Assembly (NCBI RefSeq): GCF_900112595.1
Contig: NZ_FOMI01000011.1
Location: 22,269 to 86,268, forward strand
Length of the DNA stretch: 64,000 nt
From: Algibacter pectinivorans
Lineage (GTDB): Bacteria; Bacteroidota; Bacteroidia; Flavobacteriales; Flavobacteriaceae
Direction of reading: 5' to 3'
Shown: in pieces, positions 56,473-64,000 of the stretch
Numbering within the stretch: position 1 is the stretch's first letter
How the letters are laid out: every line of letters starts with the position of its first letter
Position numbers and translations under genes: made by a program
The notes under the pieces: model-generated
The model's database searches: none
Told to the model about the DNA's origin: nothing
What the model saw: the letters and a program-made list of their open reading frames with translations, nothing else

Positions 56473-57015
56473 GTGATTGAAGAAGCACAACTATTAGAAC
56501 AATTAAAATCTAAAACCCAAAAAAATAAAGCCTTTAAAGTTCTATTGGAACTATACAAAGATCGCTTATATTGGCACATACGCGGTATTGTAAAATCGCA
56601 TGACGATGCAGACGATGTGCTTCAAAACACCTTTATAAAAATCTTTAAAAACATCGATAATTTTAAAGGTGATAGTAAATTGTTCTCATGGATGTACCGT
56701 ATTGCAACCAACGAGTCCATTACATTTTTAAACAAGAAAGCAAACCGTTTAAAAATTAGTAATGAAGAAGTGCAGCAACTTGCAATTAACAATTTAACTT
56801 CCGATATTTATTTTGAAGGAGACGACATTCAACTAAAACTTCAAAAAGCCATTGCAACTTTACCAGAAAAGCAACAATTGGTTTTTAATATGAAATATTT
56901 TGAAGATTTAAAATATAAAGATATGTCTGAAATATTAGAAACAAGCGAAGGCGCTTTAAAGGCATCATACCATATAGCAGTAAAAAAAATTGAAGCCTAC
57001 TTAACTCAAAATTAA
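56473..57015 (+). CDS. ECF-type RNA polymerase sigma factor
   Basis: 180 residues, GTG start. Region 2 is visible as FKVLLELYKDRLYWHIRGIV, DADDVLQNTFIKIFKNI and FSWMYRIATNESITFL, and region 4 as ALPEKQQLVF-type (TLPEKQQLVFNMKYFEDLKYKDMSEIL) with a DNA-binding helix ending in ALKASYHIAVKKIE. It directs polymerase to a small regulon. It leads a three-gene set: an anti-sigma-like gene 45 bases downstream and a periplasmic helical protein gene 17 bases further on. No near-consensus housekeeping promoter was found ahead of it, so it may be self-regulated. Confidence 0.93.
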   Translation: MIEEAQLLEQLKSKTQKNKAFKVLLELYKDRLYWHIRGIVKSHDDADDVLQNTFIKIFKNIDNFKGDSKLFSWMYRIATNESITFLNKKANRLKISNEEVQQLAINNLTSDIYFEGDDIQLKLQKAIATLPEKQQLVFNMKYFEDLKYKDMSEILETSEGALKASYHIAVKKIEAYLTQN

Positions 57016-57060
57016 ACCTTTCCGTTTTAATTTAGTCTTATAAGTAGTAATTAAAAGAAA

Positions 57061-57567
57061 ATGAATAATAAAGAATTACATAATATTAAATCTACAGGTT
57101 TTAAAACACCTGATGATTATTTTGATTCTGTTGAAGAAAAAATTTTCAGTAAATTAAATACCGAATCTCTTCTAGACAGTGTCGATGCCCCTGGATTTAA
57201 AGTACCCGACAACTATTTTGAATCTTTAAACGAGCGTATATTAAACAAAACTATAAGCGAAGAGAAAACAAAAGTTATTTCTTTGTTTAGCAGAACAAAT
57301 TTAATTTACGTATCCAGTATTGCTGCCGCTATTTTGTTATTATTCAACCTATCTATTTTTGACAGCAAACCTACTTTTGATAATTTAGATATTGAAACCG
57401 TTGAAAATTATTTAGAAGACGAAAGCATAAGCACCTACGAAATTGCTGCACTATTTAGCGATAAGCAAATAGATGAAGACTATATTATTGATTACAATTT
57501 TGATGAAGATAATATTGAAGAATACCTATTACACAATGTCGATATAGAGACATTAATTTTAGATTAA
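57061..57567 (+). CDS. membrane-bound anti-sigma-like protein
   Basis: 168 residues. The cytosolic N-terminal half contains two copies of a short motif, GFKTPDDYFDSVEEKI (about 11-28) and GFKVPDNYFESLNERI (about 42-58). A single membrane helix follows (about 82-103, IYVSSIAAAILLLFNLSIF). The periplasmic C-terminus is very acidic (EDNIEEYLL, VDIETLIL). No zinc anti-sigma HxxxCxxC is present. By position and topology it should hold the ECF sigma at the membrane, but there is no sequence family that proves it. Confidence 0.7.
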   Translation: MNNKELHNIKSTGFKTPDDYFDSVEEKIFSKLNTESLLDSVDAPGFKVPDNYFESLNERILNKTISEEKTKVISLFSRTNLIYVSSIAAAILLLFNLSIFDSKPTFDNLDIETVENYLEDESISTYEIAALFSDKQIDEDYIIDYNFDEDNIEEYLLHNVDIETLILD

Positions 57568-57584
57568 AAAAAAGAAAAACGAAA

Positions 57585-58028
57585 ATGAAAAAAATAATAC
57601 TAATACTAGTGCTTTTTATGTCCTTTAGCATATCTGCACAACATAAAAATAGAGAACGAATAAAATCTTTAAAGGTATCTTTTATTACCGATAAATTAGA
57701 TTTAACCGAACAGGAAGCACAACAATTTTGGCCAGTTTATAATGCCTACGAAAAGCAATATTATGCCATTAGATATATTGAATCTAAAGAAATTCGAAAA
57801 GAAATACGAGAAAGCATAGATACCCTAAACGATAAAAAAGCGAACACCTTATTAGCGAGACTTGAAAAGGCAGAAATAGATAAACACAACGCCAAAATGG
57901 AATTCTCGAAACAGCTTACCAAAATATTATCGCCAAAAAAAATAATACTTTTAAAAATAGCTGAAGCCGATTTTAAAAGGAAAATGTTAGAAGAATATAA
58001 AAAACGCAAAAAAGAGGATCATAAATAA
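57585..58028 (+). CDS. periplasmic helical protein of the ECF sigma cassette (Spy/sensor-like)
   Basis: 147 residues with a signal peptide (about 1-18, ending ISAQ). The mature chain is almost entirely helical and highly charged: LDLTEQEAQQFWPVYNAYEKQ, the L-T-x-x-E-A-x-x-F-W-P pattern of proteins that flavobacterial annotation calls sensor of ECF-type sigma factor, and a long basic helix to the C-terminus. It resembles the Spy/CpxP type of periplasmic sensor or chaperone in plan. It is last in the operon, with its stop inside the terminator stem. Confidence 0.75.
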   Translation: MKKIILILVLFMSFSISAQHKNRERIKSLKVSFITDKLDLTEQEAQQFWPVYNAYEKQYYAIRYIESKEIRKEIRESIDTLNDKKANTLLARLEKAEIDKHNAKMEFSKQLTKILSPKKIILLKIAEADFKRKMLEEYKKRKKEDHK

Positions 58029-58038
58029 TCCTCTTTTT
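58009..58038 (+). terminator. terminator of the ECF sigma operon
   Basis: Stem AAAAAGAGGAT (58009-58019) / ATCCTCTTTTT (58028-58038), 8-base loop. The last codons and the stop of the sensor-like gene form the rising arm and loop. Confidence 0.85.
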
Positions 58039-58620
58039 ATACGCTAAGAAAAAATTCTATATCGTAAACTTTATAAACACAATCCATAATATAAATAATT
58101 TTACACTTTATAAATTGTTTATATAAATCCATCTTTAACGCTAAATTACAGCGCTAAATTTGAAGAATAAATTTATTACCACTACAATAAATTTAGCTAT
58201 TAAAAAGCACCACTAAAAAACTTATATTTTCACCCCCAATAACACTTACTCAAAAAAAACAAAAGTATTTCGCTATTTAAATAACAACCCATTACGCTTA
58301 TATAGTATAACACCTATAAATTATTAACAAATAGCTATGTTAAAAAATATGAATAAAACAATTTACTGATAATGGATTTACAATAGAAAACACTACACTT
58401 TTATATAAAAAGTGTAACAGTCTTTAATAACAACCTCTTTTAGTATACATAACTACCTAAGCATCTTTTGACAGCCTTTTTAGTAGTTTATTAAACCCCT
58501 TTTCATCATTAATTAATTGATTATCTCCGTTACTTTGATTGTAAATAGTAAACACAGATTAACTAATGTAAATACCGTAAATTTTTAAATATTTAGTCAT
58601 AACAACTTGAAATTTGGAAA
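58039..58620. other. AT-rich gene-free stretch
   Basis: No open frame of note. A -7-like TAAATTTG lies at 58155-58162 without a clear -33. The block GCTAAATT occurs twice at 58139-58161. Nothing else can be supported until the GC-richer island further on. Confidence 0.5.
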
Positions 58621-58627
58621 GAACAAT

Positions 58628-58790
58628 ACTACTCATATTTAAACAACTTGAAAATGGGATCTAGATCTCACACCTTCCGCCCGACAGGTAGGAAACCAAC
58701 CGAAGTTTAAGTAGTAACATAGAGCGTATTATCTATGTTTCCGGAGCCTAATACTTCAACACATATAGTAATCTTAGTGTTTACTTTTGT
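58628..58790 (+). ncRNA. candidate structured non-coding RNA (possibly 6S-like)
   Basis: A GC-richer island in a gene-free AT-rich gap. Stems seen directly: TTCC-GCC / GGT-a-GGAA around a 5-base loop (58673-58692); GAAGT(TTA) / (TAA)-t-ACTTC enclosing a bubble AGTAGT against TCCGGAGCC (58702-58758); and inside it an 8-bp stem AACATAGA / TCTATGTT with loop GCGTATTA (58717-58740). A possible closing pair is TAC-tc-ATAT with ATAT-a-GTA (58629-58640 with 58763-58770). One pair in the first stem is G-U if read on the plus strand and a mismatch on the minus, which favours plus. A stem-plus-bubble shape recalls 6S RNA, and a 6S-Flavo family of about this size is known, but I cannot match its consensus from memory. 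No convincing promoter was found. Confidence 0.4.
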
Positions 58791-58799
58791 TCTTTCTGA

Positions 58800-59104
58800 T
58801 TATTAATTAAGTCGAGTGATATAAAAACTTAAAGCTATATATAGCTAATAACCATCCTATTTAGTGTTAGATCAGAAGCCTTTCTTTAGTGATGTTAAGA
58901 ATTATAATTCATCGTTCATTCAATCTTTTAGCATTCCACTTCAATCATAAATGCATAGAAGCTTAACATAAAACATTCCCATAAACTCCTTAAAACATAT
59001 ATAAAAATAGCCGTAATTTCTAAATGTAATACAAAAACACCTATGGTATAAAACAAAGCACTTTAAAACCTGTAAACAAGTTAAAAATTAACCATTTAAA
59101 AACG
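58800..59104. other. AT-rich gene-free stretch upstream of the RsmB-like gene
   Basis: No open frame, clear hairpin or repeat. It leads to the -7 element at 59105. Confidence 0.45.
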
Positions 59105-59112
59105 TACCTTTG
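59105..59112 (+). promoter_or_regulatory. -7 promoter element of the RsmB-like gene
   Basis: TACCTTTG, 18 bases ahead of the ATG at 59131. The in-frame TTG at 59110 falls inside it, which argues against a start there. Confidence 0.5.
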
Positions 59113-59130
59113 CAGCCTTATTTAAATACC

Positions 59131-60345
59131 ATGCGATTACATAGAAACCTCTGCTTTGCAGTTATAGACGGCCTAACATTAATCTTCAACGAAGGTAAAT
59201 ACGCCGATAAAGTTATACAACAACTATTAAAACGCGATAAACGTTGGGGCTCTCGCGATAGAGGCTTTGTTGCCGAAACCACATACGACATGGTACGCTG
59301 GAAACGCCTGTATGCCGAAATTGCCGAAGTAAAAGAGCCTTTTGATCGTGATAACCTATGGCGCATGTTTGCCGTTTGGGCAACCTTAAAAGGAATAAAA
59401 TTACCAGACTGGAAATATTTTGAAGGCACACCACTACGCAAAATTAAAGGACGTTACGACGAGCTTTCTAAAGTGAGACGCCTAAAAGAATCTATTCCAG
59501 ACTGGATGGACGAGATTGCACGTAAAGAATTAGGCGATGCCGTTTGGGGTAAAGAAATAGCAGCCTTAAACGAGCAAGCCGATGTTATTTTAAGAGTAAA
59601 CACCCTTAAAACAACCAAAGAAAAATTACAAACCGAATTATTCGATCTAGATATTGAAACCGAATTTATAGACGGTCACCCAAGCGCACTTAAATTACGC
59701 GAACGCGCAAATGTTTTTGCTACCGAAAACTTTAAAAATGGTCATTTTGAAGTTCAAGATGCCAACTCGCAGTTAGTAGCCGAATTTTTAAATGTGCAAC
59801 CGGGTATGCGTGTTGTAGATACCTGTGCTGGTGCCGGCGGAAAAACCTTGCACCTAGCCTCCTTAATGGAAAACAAAGGACAAATTATTGCCATGGATAT
59901 TTACGGCAATAAATTAAACGAATTAAAACGTCGTGCTAAGCGAAACGGTGCTCATAATATTGAAAACCGCGTTATAGAATCTACAAAACCAATTAAAAAG
60001 TTATACGACAAAGCAGATCGTGTGTTAATTGATGCGCCATGTTCTGGTTTAGGAGTGTTACGCCGTAACCCAGATGCTAAATGGAAATTACAACCCGAGT
60101 TTATAGATAAAATAAAAGAAACTCAACAAGATATTTTACAACAATACTCTAGAATGGTAAAAGTAGGCGGGCAACTAGTTTACGCTACTTGTTCTGTATT
60201 ACCTTCAGAAAATCAAAATCAAGTTAAAACCTTTTTAGCTTCGGAAGCTGGAGCAAACTTCGAATTATTAAAAGACAAAAAACTACTGTCTCATAAATCT
60301 GGATTCGATGGTTTTTATATGGCTTTGTTGGAGCGTAAGGCATAA
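59131..60345 (+). CDS. rRNA cytosine-C5 methyltransferase, RsmB/NSUN type
   Basis: 404 residues from the ATG at 59131; an upstream TTG start was rejected because it lies in the promoter. An N-terminal NusB-like/RNA-binding part (about 1-160) leads to the SAM-dependent domain with VVDTCAGAGGKTLHLASLM (SAM loop), DAPCSGLGVLRRNPDAKWK (first catalytic Cys) and YATCSVLPSENQNQV (second catalytic Cys). It methylates a cytosine in 16S rRNA by family; which position is not certain, so no symbol is given. It stands alone with its own promoter and terminator. Confidence 0.9.
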   Translation: MRLHRNLCFAVIDGLTLIFNEGKYADKVIQQLLKRDKRWGSRDRGFVAETTYDMVRWKRLYAEIAEVKEPFDRDNLWRMFAVWATLKGIKLPDWKYFEGTPLRKIKGRYDELSKVRRLKESIPDWMDEIARKELGDAVWGKEIAALNEQADVILRVNTLKTTKEKLQTELFDLDIETEFIDGHPSALKLRERANVFATENFKNGHFEVQDANSQLVAEFLNVQPGMRVVDTCAGAGGKTLHLASLMENKGQIIAMDIYGNKLNELKRRAKRNGAHNIENRVIESTKPIKKLYDKADRVLIDAPCSGLGVLRRNPDAKWKLQPEFIDKIKETQQDILQQYSRMVKVGGQLVYATCSVLPSENQNQVKTFLASEAGANFELLKDKKLLSHKSGFDGFYMALLERKA

Positions 60346-60363
60346 CATTAACTTATATAATTT

Positions 60364-60395
60364 AAAAATCCTGATAGGCAATTATCAGGATTTTT
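60364..60395 (+). terminator. terminator after the RsmB-like gene
   Basis: A perfect 13-bp stem AAAAATCCTGATA (60364-60376) / TATCAGGATTTTT (60383-60395), 6-base loop, seven T in the tail. Possibly also used by the convergent ACT gene. Confidence 0.9.
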
Positions 60396-60433
60396 TTATG
60401 CCCTAAAAAAAAGCGAATCTTAAAAGCAAAATA

Positions 60434-60832
60434 CTAATAACTTTTAGAAAGTGCGGTTAACGCTTTAACGGCTTGTTCCGCATCGTTTTTATCAACAAAA
60501 ATATGATCGTGGTAAAACCCAGCTATAATATTGCTACTTATATTATGTTTAGTTAACTCCTGGGCAAATAACGCAGTTAAACCAACCGCATCTAGAGCAG
60601 AATGCACCTCTAAAGTTATCCAACTCGCTATAAAACTATATGCAAGACCTAAGCCATCGGCCTTTGTTTTATCCATTACAAGGGTTATACCCTCTGCTTC
60701 TTTAAACTCACAAATAGTATCTTCTCTTTTAATTTCGCCAAAATGCTTCACGGTTACAAAAACATATTCGCCTTCATTCAGCTTTGGGCTCATGCTTCTT
60801 ACTAACTTTTCTAAATTCTTCTCTCCACTCAT
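60434..60832 (-). CDS. ACT-domain protein, COG3602-like
   Basis: 132 residues, cytosolic. It opens with KNLEKLVRSMSPKLNEGEYVFVTV and ends with FYHDHIFVDKNDAEQAVKAL; in between, ITLEVHSALDAVGLTALFAQEL fits the ligand-binding ACT fold. Two ACT-like units seem to be present (about 20-65 and 68-130). Family members bind amino acids or similar ligands, but the ligand is unknown. It is transcribed alone between two genes on the plus strand. Confidence 0.85.
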   Translation of the reverse strand: MSGEKNLEKLVRSMSPKLNEGEYVFVTVKHFGEIKREDTICEFKEAEGITLVMDKTKADGLGLAYSFIASWITLEVHSALDAVGLTALFAQELTKHNISSNIIAGFYHDHIFVDKNDAEQAVKALTALSKSY

Positions 60833-61001
60833 AATTTAAAATTTCATTCAACAAGATAAAATAACATCAAAATTATTTAACGCAACATTCACAATTACAG
60901 CACTTTTCAGCTAATTAAAAGTTAAATAACAAGTCATTAACTTTATAGTATTGTTACAATTTCTAATTTCAGTCGTTTACTTTGTATAACACCAGTAATA
61001 T

Positions 61002-62462
61002 ATGCAATTAAAAATTACTTTAATTATTTTACTAGCAGGCTTAAATGCGATATCTCAAAATATTACCGCACAGCTAATAGATAAAAACACTAAGACACCA
61101 ATACCCTATGCTACTATAAAAACGGGCAATAACTCTGGGACGATTTCTAACGACGAAGGCTATTTTACTATTAGCTCAAAAAGCCAAAATCTTACCATTT
61201 CTTGTATGGGTTACCAAAGTAAAAACCTTACACTGCAAGACATAAAAGCACTTAACTATACCATTGCACTCCATGAAGCTTTAAACCAACTTGGTGAGGT
61301 TTATATTAGTAACAAAAACCCTAATGCCGATAGCATTATTAATAAAGTAAAGCAACAATTAAACACCAACTACAGCAATAACTTATATAAACACCATATT
61401 TTTAAACGCGATACCGATAATGTAGATTTTACAAATTTAGATTTCGAAATTGAAAAAGCATCGCATGTTAAAAAAGGCAACCTAGAATCGGCAAACGCTA
61501 GTTTTAAAATCCTCTCTAAAACTATTAAAGAAAGTGATATTGTTAATTTTAGAGATTTTAAAGGCACCTTTTACACCTTAAACCAAGACAGCACCAAATT
61601 AGTGGTACAAAAAGCAACGTCGTTATTAGACGCTAAAAACGATTTTTCGTTAGAGCAAATACAGGAAAAAGCTCAAAATATTGTTCTAAAATATCTAGAC
61701 ACTACCAAAACATACAAACTCAAATCTGGGCTATTTAAAATAGAAGATTCTTTGTCTTTAAAAAATGGAGATCAAGAAGAAAAACACAAACAAGAATATA
61801 ACATTGCTACGCTTAATAAAAGTACACGCTCTTTAGTTAAGCATGCTCAATTTTTCGAAGATTCGTTTTTAAACACCCTTTTAGATTTTAACTTATACGA
61901 ATACAACTATATTGACGCAGTATTTAACTCCAATGAACTAACACACATTATCTCATTTACTCCAAAAAAAGGAAAAGCAAAATATACGGGGCAATTGTAT
62001 ATTAGCGACAACACTTATGCCATTACACAAATGCATTATAAATATTATAAAAATAGACATGGGCAAAAGGTAAATTTAAAATTTGTTTTAGGGGTAAAAT
62101 ATATAGAAAATGTTAGCGAAGGCACCCTGTTGTTTGAAAAAGACAGCAACAATATATACTTACCCAAATATATAAAACGAACTTACGGCAGCTATTTTTA
62201 TGTAAAAAGAGATGTGAAATTTATTGAAAACAGTAACCAAAAAAGTAAAGTAAACTTTAGCTTTAAAATTGAAGGCAATAATAGTAATAAGGAAGAACTA
62301 TTATTTACATCGCATAGCAAGTTAAACTTGGAAGAATTTAAGAGCATCACCCAAGATTCTGTTGTGCCCTACCAACAGCTAAATAAGTTTGAAAAAACCC
62401 TTTGGAAAAACGAACAAATTATAGAACCTACTTTAGAGATGAAAGCTTTTAAAGCCGAATAA
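61002..62462 (+). CDS. exported protein with carboxypeptidase-regulatory-like domain
   Basis: 486 residues with a signal peptide (about 1-18, or to 24 ending ITAQ). Residues about 22-105 are a carboxypeptidase-D-regulatory-like (CarbopepD_reg_2) domain: TAQLIDKNTKTPIPYATI, then GTISNDEGYFTI and LTISCMGYQSK. The remaining 380 residues, of mixed strands and long polar loops, are not a TonB plug or barrel I recognise; DUF5686-like proteins have a similar start but are longer. There is no T9SS tail. Likely periplasmic or outer-membrane attached. It ends only 2 bases from the stop of the convergent thiamine kinase gene. Confidence 0.75.
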   Translation: MQLKITLIILLAGLNAISQNITAQLIDKNTKTPIPYATIKTGNNSGTISNDEGYFTISSKSQNLTISCMGYQSKNLTLQDIKALNYTIALHEALNQLGEVYISNKNPNADSIINKVKQQLNTNYSNNLYKHHIFKRDTDNVDFTNLDFEIEKASHVKKGNLESANASFKILSKTIKESDIVNFRDFKGTFYTLNQDSTKLVVQKATSLLDAKNDFSLEQIQEKAQNIVLKYLDTTKTYKLKSGLFKIEDSLSLKNGDQEEKHKQEYNIATLNKSTRSLVKHAQFFEDSFLNTLLDFNLYEYNYIDAVFNSNELTHIISFTPKKGKAKYTGQLYISDNTYAITQMHYKYYKNRHGQKVNLKFVLGVKYIENVSEGTLLFEKDSNNIYLPKYIKRTYGSYFYVKRDVKFIENSNQKSKVNFSFKIEGNNSNKEELLFTSHSKLNLEEFKSITQDSVVPYQQLNKFEKTLWKNEQIIEPTLEMKAFKAE

Positions 62463-62464
62463 AA

Positions 62465-63070
62465 CTAATCGTTTATAAACAGAAACATATTACCTGTTTT
62501 AAAGCTAATTTCAATAGTATCATCAATAGCCTTATTGCGTGTACCAATACGTCCGCCAAAATATAAAGATTCATTATTAAGCCCATATTCCAAACCTTTT
62601 GTAATAATACCATTGGTCTCTGGAAAAGGAAATAAAGACACATGTTTACCTAAACAACCCGTTAATGTAACCTTGGTGTCTGCAAGAAAATAAAAGCCAT
62701 AATTATCAAAAAAAGTAATATTCAACTTTGTTTTCCATTGTAGCGCGGTATGCAAATTACCTAAAAAGTGATCCTGCTCTTGCCCACTAGCGCCATAAAC
62801 ATGAATATCGCTAAAACCTCGATCAAATAGAATTTGTAAAATTTTATCAAAATCTGTAAAATCTTGATTTGGAGTATGTATTACCTCTATACTATCTGGT
62901 ATGGTTTTAATAGAATCGAAATCGCCGCTAATAAAATGAGGTACAACATTATTAGCCTTTAAAAAGGTGTACGCACCATCTGTGGCGCAAACCGTGTTAT
63001 AGCTTTTTAAATCTGGAATACACTTAGGCGGCTCTCCATTTAAAAATAAACATACTTGCTTTGTATTCAT
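62465..63070 (-). CDS. thiamine pyrophosphokinase
   Basis: 201 residues, complete. It converts thiamine to thiamine diphosphate with ATP. Motifs: LFLNGEPP; CATDGAYTFLKANNVVPHFISGDFDSI (substrate loop with acidic residues); TPNQDFTDFDK; and HVYGASGQEQDHFLGN, with a C-terminal B1-binding domain ending IEISFKTGNMFLF. No thiamine riboswitch can be seen: the ATG is only 5 bases after the -7 element TATTTTTG (63076-63083), so there is no room for one. Confidence 0.93.
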   Translation of the reverse strand: MNTKQVCLFLNGEPPKCIPDLKSYNTVCATDGAYTFLKANNVVPHFISGDFDSIKTIPDSIEVIHTPNQDFTDFDKILQILFDRGFSDIHVYGASGQEQDHFLGNLHTALQWKTKLNITFFDNYGFYFLADTKVTLTGCLGKHVSLFPFPETNGIITKGLEYGLNNESLYFGGRIGTRNKAIDDTIEISFKTGNMFLFIND

Positions 63071-63075
63071 CTAAA

Positions 63076-63083
63076 CAAAAATA
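63076..63083 (-). promoter_or_regulatory. -7 promoter element of the thiamine pyrophosphokinase gene
   Basis: Minus-strand TATTTTTG, 5 bases before the ATG. No -33 TTG at the normal distance. Implies a leaderless or near-leaderless message. Confidence 0.45.
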
Positions 63084-63124
63084 GGAAAGTTAAAGGACTT
63101 TTAGTTCCTTTAAAAAACACACCT

Positions 63125-63625
63125 TTATATAAACAACATAATAAGGGTTAACACCAAACCAAATGCTGTAAAATATAATCCTTTTTTAAAGATTTTGGTT
63201 TTAGGCATAAACATCCAAAACGAAGAAATTGAAAAGAAAAATAACGACACCCCAGAAAACACGTTTAAATAAAATAAAGGTTGGGCAGATGTAGCTTTAT
63301 GTAAATGCGTCATTCTATCCAATACATAGGGCAACTCCTTGGTAGTGTATTTAGCTAAACCAGTCGTTTTATTGTATTGCCCGTTTTTAAACAACACTAG
63401 ATCTCCTTCTGTTTTTTCTGCTTTAAAACGTCTAATTTTTAAAGCACGACCAAGCGCTTCTCCACTTAAATTTGGTTTAATTGTTTTTTCTACTGCGGTT
63501 TCACTTTTTAAAAAGTCGGTATTTCTAAAAATTAAAACAATGCCGCTTAATGAGTATACAATCATTACTCCTATTAGAAAAAATCCTAAATAACGATGTA
63601 TTATACGCATCCATTTTCTTGTCAT
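63125..63625 (-). CDS. PepSY-associated membrane protein
   Basis: 166 residues. Helix 1 (about 10-32) carries MRIIHRYLGFFLIGVMIVYSLSG, the H-R-x-L-G start of PepSY_TM proteins. A periplasmic part (about 40-110) follows, then two further helices (about 118-137 and 147-166). It is shorter than the full PepSY_TM reductases (about 370 residues), so it is a reduced form. Such proteins often go with iron uptake or reduction, but no TonB receptor lies beside it. Confidence 0.75.
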   Translation of the reverse strand: MTRKWMRIIHRYLGFFLIGVMIVYSLSGIVLIFRNTDFLKSETAVEKTIKPNLSGEALGRALKIRRFKAEKTEGDLVLFKNGQYNKTTGLAKYTTKELPYVLDRMTHLHKATSAQPLFYLNVFSGVSLFFFSISSFWMFMPKTKIFKKGLYFTAFGLVLTLIMLFI

Positions 63626-63698
63626 ATCTGTTTTTTTTAATGGGGTTGGACTAAGCTACTGTGTAAAGGTTTAATTGAACTCAAAAAAAAATAGCATA

Positions 63699-63728
63699 AA
63701 AAAATCCTAAACATCAAGCTCAGGATTC
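63699..63728 (-). terminator. terminator of the ferredoxin gene
   Basis: Minus strand: AATCCTgA ... TtAGGATT followed by seven T. The stem is interrupted by mismatches, and it is about 25 bases after the ferredoxin stop. Confidence 0.65.
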
Positions 63729-63752
63729 TTATATATCTAGAAATTTATTACT

Positions 63753-64000
63753 CTATCCTTCTGGATGCATAAATTTTTGTTTCGCTAATAATTCTTCTTC
63801 AGTTTCCACAACATCTTCATCAGGTACACAACAGTCTACCGGACAAACAGCAGCACACTGAGGTTCATCATGAAATCCTTTACATTCTGTACACTTATCT
63901 GGTACAATGTAGTAAAGCTCATCGCTAATAGGTTCTTGCGGTTCATCAGCATCAACCTCTTTTCCATTAGTTAAAACTACTGTACCATCTAAACTAGTAC
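63753..64000 (-). CDS. 4Fe-4S dicluster ferredoxin (5' partial)
   Basis: The last 82 codons of a small ferredoxin; the start lies beyond the window. Visible cysteines: CTECKGF, then [10 protein letters not shown], the second cluster-binding set, and a C-terminal acidic helix ending [11 protein letters not shown]. In the full protein a first CxxCxxCxxxC set would precede [12 protein letters not shown]. It is probably a soluble electron carrier. The family is common in Bacteroidetes. Low-potential partners cannot be named from here. Confidence 0.9.
   Translation of the reverse strand, partial: TSLDGTVVLTNGKEVDADEPQEPISDELYYIVPDKCTECKGFHDEPQCAAVCPVDCCVPDEDVVETEEELLAKQKFMHPEG

Noticed and set aside
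58655-58668. Palindrome GATCTAGATC inside the RNA island.
   Set aside because: Too short to mean anything by itself; it may simply form a small hairpin or be a chance restriction-like site.
58655-58692. GC-rich block considered as a tRNA or a riboswitch (TPP, FMN, cobalamin, preQ1).
   Set aside because: No T-loop, no CCA-type acceptor pairing, and none of the conserved riboswitch cores is present.
59110-59130. TTG start for the RsmB-like gene giving seven more residues.
   Set aside because: It lies inside the TACCTTTG promoter element; the ATG at 59131 begins the normal family N-terminus.

Overview
The window is a stretch of AT-rich chromosome from a member of the Bacteroidetes, family Flavobacteriaceae. 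I cannot name the genus. The evidence is a set of family-typical features: type IX secretion (T9SS) C-terminal sorting domains on secreted proteins, an Oar-like TonB receptor, tandem DUF368 proteins, a DUF349 coiled-coil protein, DUF6495, DUF4199, the alternative bacterial GlmU and a short ProB without a PUA domain. Start codons have no Shine-Dalgarno sequence, and promoters fit the Bacteroidetes pattern TTG-N19/22-TAnnTTTG. No rRNA, recognisable tRNA, IS element, phage, CRISPR or integron was seen. It is mostly a core housekeeping region, with an accessory surface-protein region at the left end.

Layout. 1-11.5 kb: the 3' end of a MopE-motif T9SS protein, then two large related secreted proteins (2430 and 1060 aa) that share LamG-like domains, an uncharacterised module of about 500 residues, and T9SS tails. 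11.6-18 kb (minus strand): hisS, a DUF6495 gene, an Oar-like TonB receptor and the rpsF-rpsR-rplI operon. 18.2-25.1 kb: an orphan LytTR response regulator, a degenerate second copy of the priA 3' end, then nadC-yihY-DUF2147-priA on the minus strand, rlmH and hpf. 25.3-30.1 kb: rdgB, a bifunctional (p)ppGpp enzyme, a Fur-family regulator without its cysteines, and purA. 30.2-39.9 kb: an OstA/LptA-like protein with an extra C-terminal beta-sandwich, a class III aminotransferase, a TPR protein, two DUF368 proteins, aroE and a DUF349 protein. 40-43.8 kb (minus): a GNAT gene, a 63-codon ORF and proC-proB-proA behind a long structured leader that may encode a 33-residue peptide. 43.8-50.8 kb: mazG, a secreted C1q-like protein, aconitase, a YhhN-like membrane protein, alternative glmU and rpmE2. 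51-56.2 kb: DUF4199, a GT2 glycosyltransferase, a phosphohexomutase and an MsbA-type ABC exporter. 56.4-58 kb: an ECF sigma, anti-sigma-like and periplasmic sensor-like gene set. 58-59.1 kb: a gene-free stretch with a GC-richer island that may be a structured RNA. 59.1-64 kb: an RsmB-like methyltransferase, an ACT-domain protein, a carboxypeptidase-regulatory-domain protein, thiamine pyrophosphokinase, a PepSY-type membrane protein and the 3' part of a ferredoxin.

How the genes work together. Proline synthesis (proB, proA, proC) is one operon. Nucleotide quality control and the stringent response (rdgB, rel/spoT, mazG, purA) are spread through the window. Envelope work is represented by the OstA-like protein, GlmU, the ABC exporter and DUF368. 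The T9SS cargo proteins probably sit on the cell surface and mediate adhesion or polymer binding.

The points most worth checking are the displaced priA 3' remnant that now carries a terminator hairpin, the leader of the pro operon, the candidate RNA at about 58.7 kb, the OstA/beta-sandwich fusion, and two adjacent hairpins whose loops share the 10-mer AGACTTGGGG.
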